Source of the DNA: Misgurnus anguillicaudatus
Taxonomy: Eukaryota; Chordata; Actinopteri; Cypriniformes; Cobitidae
Assembly (NCBI RefSeq): GCF_027580225.2
Contig: NC_073354.2
Location: forward strand, 31,330,001 to 31,394,000
Reading direction: 5' to 3'
DNA length: 64,000 nt
The position numbers were made by a program, and so were the translations under genes. Positions within the stretch are counted from its first letter, which is position 1, and each line of letters opens with the position of its first letter. Of the stretch, positions 60,164 to 64,000 are shown in pieces. The notes under the pieces were generated by a model that saw only the letters and a program-made list of their open reading frames with translations, was not told the origin of the DNA and did no database searches.

Positions 60164-60550
60164 GTGGTCATAAAGGGATGGATGTGGTCAGAAACAATGC
60201 TCAGGTAGGCTGTGGCATTTAAACGATGCCCAATTGCCACTAAGGGGCCTAAAGTGTGCCAAGAAAACATCCCCCACACCATTACACCACCACCACCAGC
60301 ATGCACAGTGGTAACAAGGCATGATGGATCCATGTTCTCATTCTGTTTACGCCAAATTCTGACTCTACCATCCGAATGTCTCAACAGAAATCGAGACTCA
60401 TCAGACCAGGCAACATTTTTCCAGTCTTCAACTGTCCAATTTTGGTGAGCTCATGCAAATTGTATCCTCTTTTTCCTATTTGTAGAGGAGATTAGTGGTA
60501 CCCGGTGGGGTCTTCTGCTGTTGTAGCCCATCCGCCTCAAGGTTGTGCGT
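60164..60550 (-). mobile_element. truncated Tc1-like (DD36E family) fragment
   Basis: Homologous to the middle of 9830-10981. On the minus strand it encodes the transposase stretch around the first catalytic Asp ([20 protein letters not shown]) and on to LSIVSDHIHPF. It retains [10 protein letters not shown], which the other copy has lost. Both terminal repeats and both other catalytic residues are missing. Confidence 0.88.
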
Positions 60551-61567
60551 GTTTTCGGTTTTGCAACCATACAAAGAGTTTAAATACTTCTTACTTTAAG
60601 CAAACTAGTAATGTTGCGTCATTAACCACCAGCAAATGAATCCCAGATACAGTAGCATTAAACCAAAGGACAGCTTTGTAATGAAACCATAAACTGTTGC
60701 TGGATGAGAGCTCGGTTCATTTCACTTTCACAGGATGAGCCCCATCAGAGCAGAAGGCCTGTAAGAACCACACGTTAAAATTACAGAAGAGGGCAACAGG
60801 CAGGTAGTACAAGCATCCCGCATACAAGCATGATGTTGTATCATTAACCCGAGACGTGTCTGCGGATCACTTACGGCTATTAAAATCAATGAGCAGTTCG
60901 CCCACAGGCCCGTCATTGCTGCATGGGTGAAATTAAAATCTAATGAACCTATCAGACTGTCACAAGCCTGAGCCAAAGATCTGCTCGAAGTGAAAAAATA
61001 AACCTTGATCGGTTAGATGAAGAACAGAGTTGGGATTGTAGTTTATTCTCAATTTAGATGTGCCAGCACTGGCAGATCTCCATTACTTGACACTAATAAA
61101 GCAATAACATACCTCGATTTCCTAACAAACTTACTCACCTTCAGCAAATTCACCTTTAGTTGGGAAAACATTTTCGATTTCTCCCGTCAAGACGGGCCAT
61201 TTGTCTCTGGCTGAAGTGATTTTTCATTTAACAAGTCACCTGCTATGTTTGTCACTTACCTAGATAATAAAAATAATAATGTAGTTGACAGCGGTGCGTG
61301 AAAACACAGGATCAATTCAAAATGCTTAAAAGCACCAGTGCCGGGGTATAAAATTGATGGATGTGGATAGCAGATGGGTGTTTTACGGCCTGTCGCCGCA
61401 TTCCATTTAAGCGCCCTTAAAATTTATTTGCTGCTGTAACTGACCCCTGTAACCACTAGTGCTGTGTGCTATCCATCAATAGCGCAGAAAGAAAGATTTT
61501 TGGGTAAACACACAAGGGGATTTCTTGTAAATCAATTTATGCACCTATCTAGTTGCCAAAGTATATA
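60551..61567. other. no gene; low-copy-looking DNA, possible conserved non-coding sequence 60720-60980
   Basis: No repeat ends recognised. 60720-60980 is balanced in composition and includes ATTAAAATCTAATGAACC. Overlapping open frames have no domain. Confidence 0.3.
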
Positions 61568-63347
61568 CACTGTCAGAAAAAAGGTACAAGACGGTACCTT
61601 TTCTGTCCCTGGGGTGGTACCCCGAAAGGTTCATGTTTGTACCTTGTGAAATGTTGTACCTTTTGGAGTACAATATTATATTGTGTACCTCAAAGAACAA
61701 TTTTGTTAAAATTTAAGGAGTATAAAAGGCGGGGTTAGTTGTAACACAGGCTGTTTACATTGTTGCACAAGGTTGAGCGTTTTATTTTTCCGGTATTTTT
61801 TCACGCTGCCAAAAGACGATCTCCCACAAATTTATGGAAATGTATAATGTTTTTTTCCAGAGAGTTATTGATGAACGAGTGTTTTGGTGGCATGTATGTA
61901 AATTTTTCATCATATGTTTTTTTTTTTTGGTTTCTAAGTTGGGTGTGTAATATACCAAATCCAATGCTATGTCATATTAACAACCTGATCTCACGAATTT
62001 CCGTGGCATAGTTTTTCCGTGGCATTCTCACCGATCTCCGCATATTTTCGTGGCCCTGCCACGGACTTTATTTTCCGTGGCATTCTCACGGATTGGTTTT
62101 CTCAACAGTTTTGTCCTATTTTCCTACCATTGTCGCTTCGGTTTAGGGTTAGATTTACATAAAATGGCATCCCTGCCCAAACCCAACTCTAACCCCAACT
62201 AGGGTGGCCATTCGTGCCAGTTCCGCCGGACACGTCCCGAACGTGTTTTCGGGTTCATTCTCCGGAAGTCGCATCAGTCGACCGCATACGTCATCAAGGT
62301 TTAATATTTCGGGTTTAATTTCAGAAAAGACAATGGTTTGAAAATAGGAAAAAGCAGTTGAGTAACCAATCCGTGAGAATGCCACGGAAAGGAAAGTCCG
62401 TGGCAGGGTCACGGAAATATGCAGAGATCCGTGAGAATGCCACGGAAAAATTAGCAAAAAATTGTCTAAAACATAGCATCGTTTTGAAATATGTCTGCAG
62501 CTCTTAGCAACTTTTTTGGTGGCTTGAAAATATTTTGACCCAGCAGGGTTAATTGTAACGCTGTGTTACAACTAACCCCTCAGCACTTACGATATAAAAA
62601 CAGCTAACGTTAGCGTAATTCTTGCCTACACATGAATGATTACTGGATGACAATAAAATAAATGTGCCTGTCTTATCAAAAATCATGTGTCAAATTTATT
62701 TTTGTTCCTATCTTTAATATTGATTGAATAAGGTCACGTCAAAGATTGAATCATAATGAAATGAATGGCTAAAATCAGACTTTGATGCTCATTATCTCAG
62801 AATTTGATTTTGAAACTGTATGATTATTACAGACTGGGTCACATATAAAAAACGTGTTGTCATAATTGTGCTGCTTTTTCCCACATATTTAGACATTTGT
62901 ATCCATTTATAATTGAACTATTGTTAGAAAAGGGCTGGATGAATAAATACAGTGTGGATGCCTGTCTATTATAGACAGATATATAAACAATATCCACTTC
63001 AAGTATATAGACAAAATAGTATTTATAGGATATATTTTTAGGAAGTGTTACAACTAACCCCCTGCCTGTTACAATTAACCCCACCAATGGGGTAAGTTGT
63101 AACGTTTGCACTTCTGTCACATTTGGTGTAATTGTCCAAGAATAGTAAGTACTAGAAACAAACTTCAAATGTTCATTTGTAGCAGAGATGTGTGTGTTGC
63201 TTGTGTAAAAATATAATTAATCAAACTTAAATATTTTTTGAATGATTGAGCCAAAACCAAAAAGCTTAAGGTACAGTAATTTACCCAAAAAGCTACAACA
63301 TTGTATTATGTTTAACCTTAGGTACCACTCCAGTGACAAAAAAGGTG
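61568..63347. mobile_element. GGTACC-rich element family D, interrupted
   Basis: Left half 61568-61700 (ACTGTCAGAAAAAAGGTACA, GGTGGTACCCCGAAAGGTTC) and right half 63262-63347 (TTAAGGTACAGTAATTTACC, GGTACCACTCCAGTGACA) mirror the two sides of the copy at 25449-30430. The interior carries repeated GTTACAACTAACCCC/GGGGTTAGTTGTAAC words (61731, 62569, 63046) and the foldback 61983-62470. Confidence 0.6.
61983..62470. mobile_element. modular foldback, arm type 2b, interrupted
   Basis: Arms are built of CCGTGGCATTCTCACGG-type near-palindromes: left TTCCGTGGCATTCTCACGGA and right TCCGTGAGAATGCCACGGAA. The core is CGGTTTAGGGTTAGATTTAC with ATCCCTGCCCAAACCCAACT. About 125 bp of unrelated sequence (62203-62326, TTCGGGTT words) sits in the core. 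Confidence 0.75.
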
Positions 63348-64000
63348 GACAGACATTTACGACACTTTCTTCAAATGCATTTTTATTATTTAATAAGTGT
63401 TGTTTAATTTGATGGCATCATGTTCAGGGTAAATGCTTGCATTGTAGATGTCATAAACAGTGCTCAAGGTTCCTTGCAATTAAAAACGTGACCTTGCTTT
63501 TACATTTATGCATTTGGCAGATGCTTTACACTGTGCAAGTCTTAGGTCACCACGCCCCATTAGATTTGTTGTTTTTGCAATACAGTATAATCATTTCTCA
63601 GTCTGTTTATTAGAATTAGGGCTGGGCAAAGACTAAAGGTCCCGTTCTTTCTGTGTTTTTGAAGCTATGATTGTGTTTACAGTCTGCAATATAACATGTT
63701 CATGTTTTACGTGTATTTTCACCCAATTTACTTATCTGTATACCGCTGTTTTCACGGTCCTAAAAACAGGATGATGTCTTCCTTGTTCTATGAAGTCCCT
63801 CCTTCAGAAATACGTAACAAGTTCTGATTGTGTAGTTTGTTTATTGTGTTGTGATTCGACAGCAGTTTAGCTTAGCAGAGCCGTTTGAGCTTAGCTGGGG
63901 ACTGACGTATTCCTGTGGGTGGAGTTTAGTCAAAAAACTGTTCTAGTGATGTCATTAAAACAGGAAGTAGAGGGCTGTAGTCCAAACTGGCCATTCGCTG
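63348..64000. other. no gene; repeat scraps
   Basis: CATTTATGCATTTGGCAGAT at 63504 belongs to the same dispersed fish repeat as the B-box relics. 63840-64000 looks like another dispersed repeat cut by the window end. Confidence 0.4.

Overview
The window looks like a stretch of teleost nuclear genome, most probably from a cyprinid-type fish. This is an inference from the element families present: Tc1-like DNA transposons, hAT-type and TTAA-target non-autonomous elements, palindromic MITEs ending CACTGCAAAA, a DIRS-like remnant, a Ty3/Gypsy element with a PNMA-like Gag, and long TA microsatellites. I found no complete host protein-coding gene. One 77-nt segment (48364-48440, + strand) has good splice sites and a single open frame and may be an internal exon, so the window may be intronic or a gene desert packed with transposons.

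Layout. 1-9.8 kb: AT-rich DNA with foldback elements, a GCTGGT-rich MITE and a run of palindromic MITEs (7443-8489). 9.8-12.4 kb: a broken Tc1-like element with DD36E spacing, then a TA array split by a hAT-type element. 12.4-19.3 kb: MITEs, a CACGTG-rich element and a modular foldback. 19.35-22.46 kb: a nested block, a hAT-type element with 8-bp target duplications holding a broken Tc1 (DD34E) and three other repeats. 25.4-30.5 kb: a second nested block with a probable solo LTR and a pile-up of palindromic MITEs. 32.36-40.92 kb: a Ty3/Gypsy retrotransposon on the minus strand with both LTRs, an intact gag and a broken pol. 41.4-46.2 kb: a foldback, a 140-nt hairpin beside a tyrosine-recombinase-like fragment, and a 102-bp minisatellite. 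46.2-47.7 kb: a DIRS-like relic. 49.5-53.9 kb: nested TTAA elements and another modular foldback. 56-64 kb: hAT-type, foldback, Tc1-fragment and GGTACC-type repeats, with apparently single-copy DNA between.

The best-supported biology is in the Gypsy element. Its LTRs differ by only 17 substitutions and one indel, and 15 of the 17 are same-direction T/C changes within 210 bp. Its Gag resembles vertebrate PNMA proteins. Gag and pol overlap at a canonical G_GGA_AAC slippery heptamer with a 6-nt spacer and a possible H-type pseudoknot. Pol carries two nonsense codons and a frameshift, so this copy is probably not autonomous. The second theme is TTAA-specific insertion: three insertions can be compared with an empty copy of the same site elsewhere in the window. 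The third is a set of five foldbacks with one shared core but different palindrome-rich arms.

Limits: family names rest on recognition by eye, without database searches. Element boundaries without terminal repeats are approximate.
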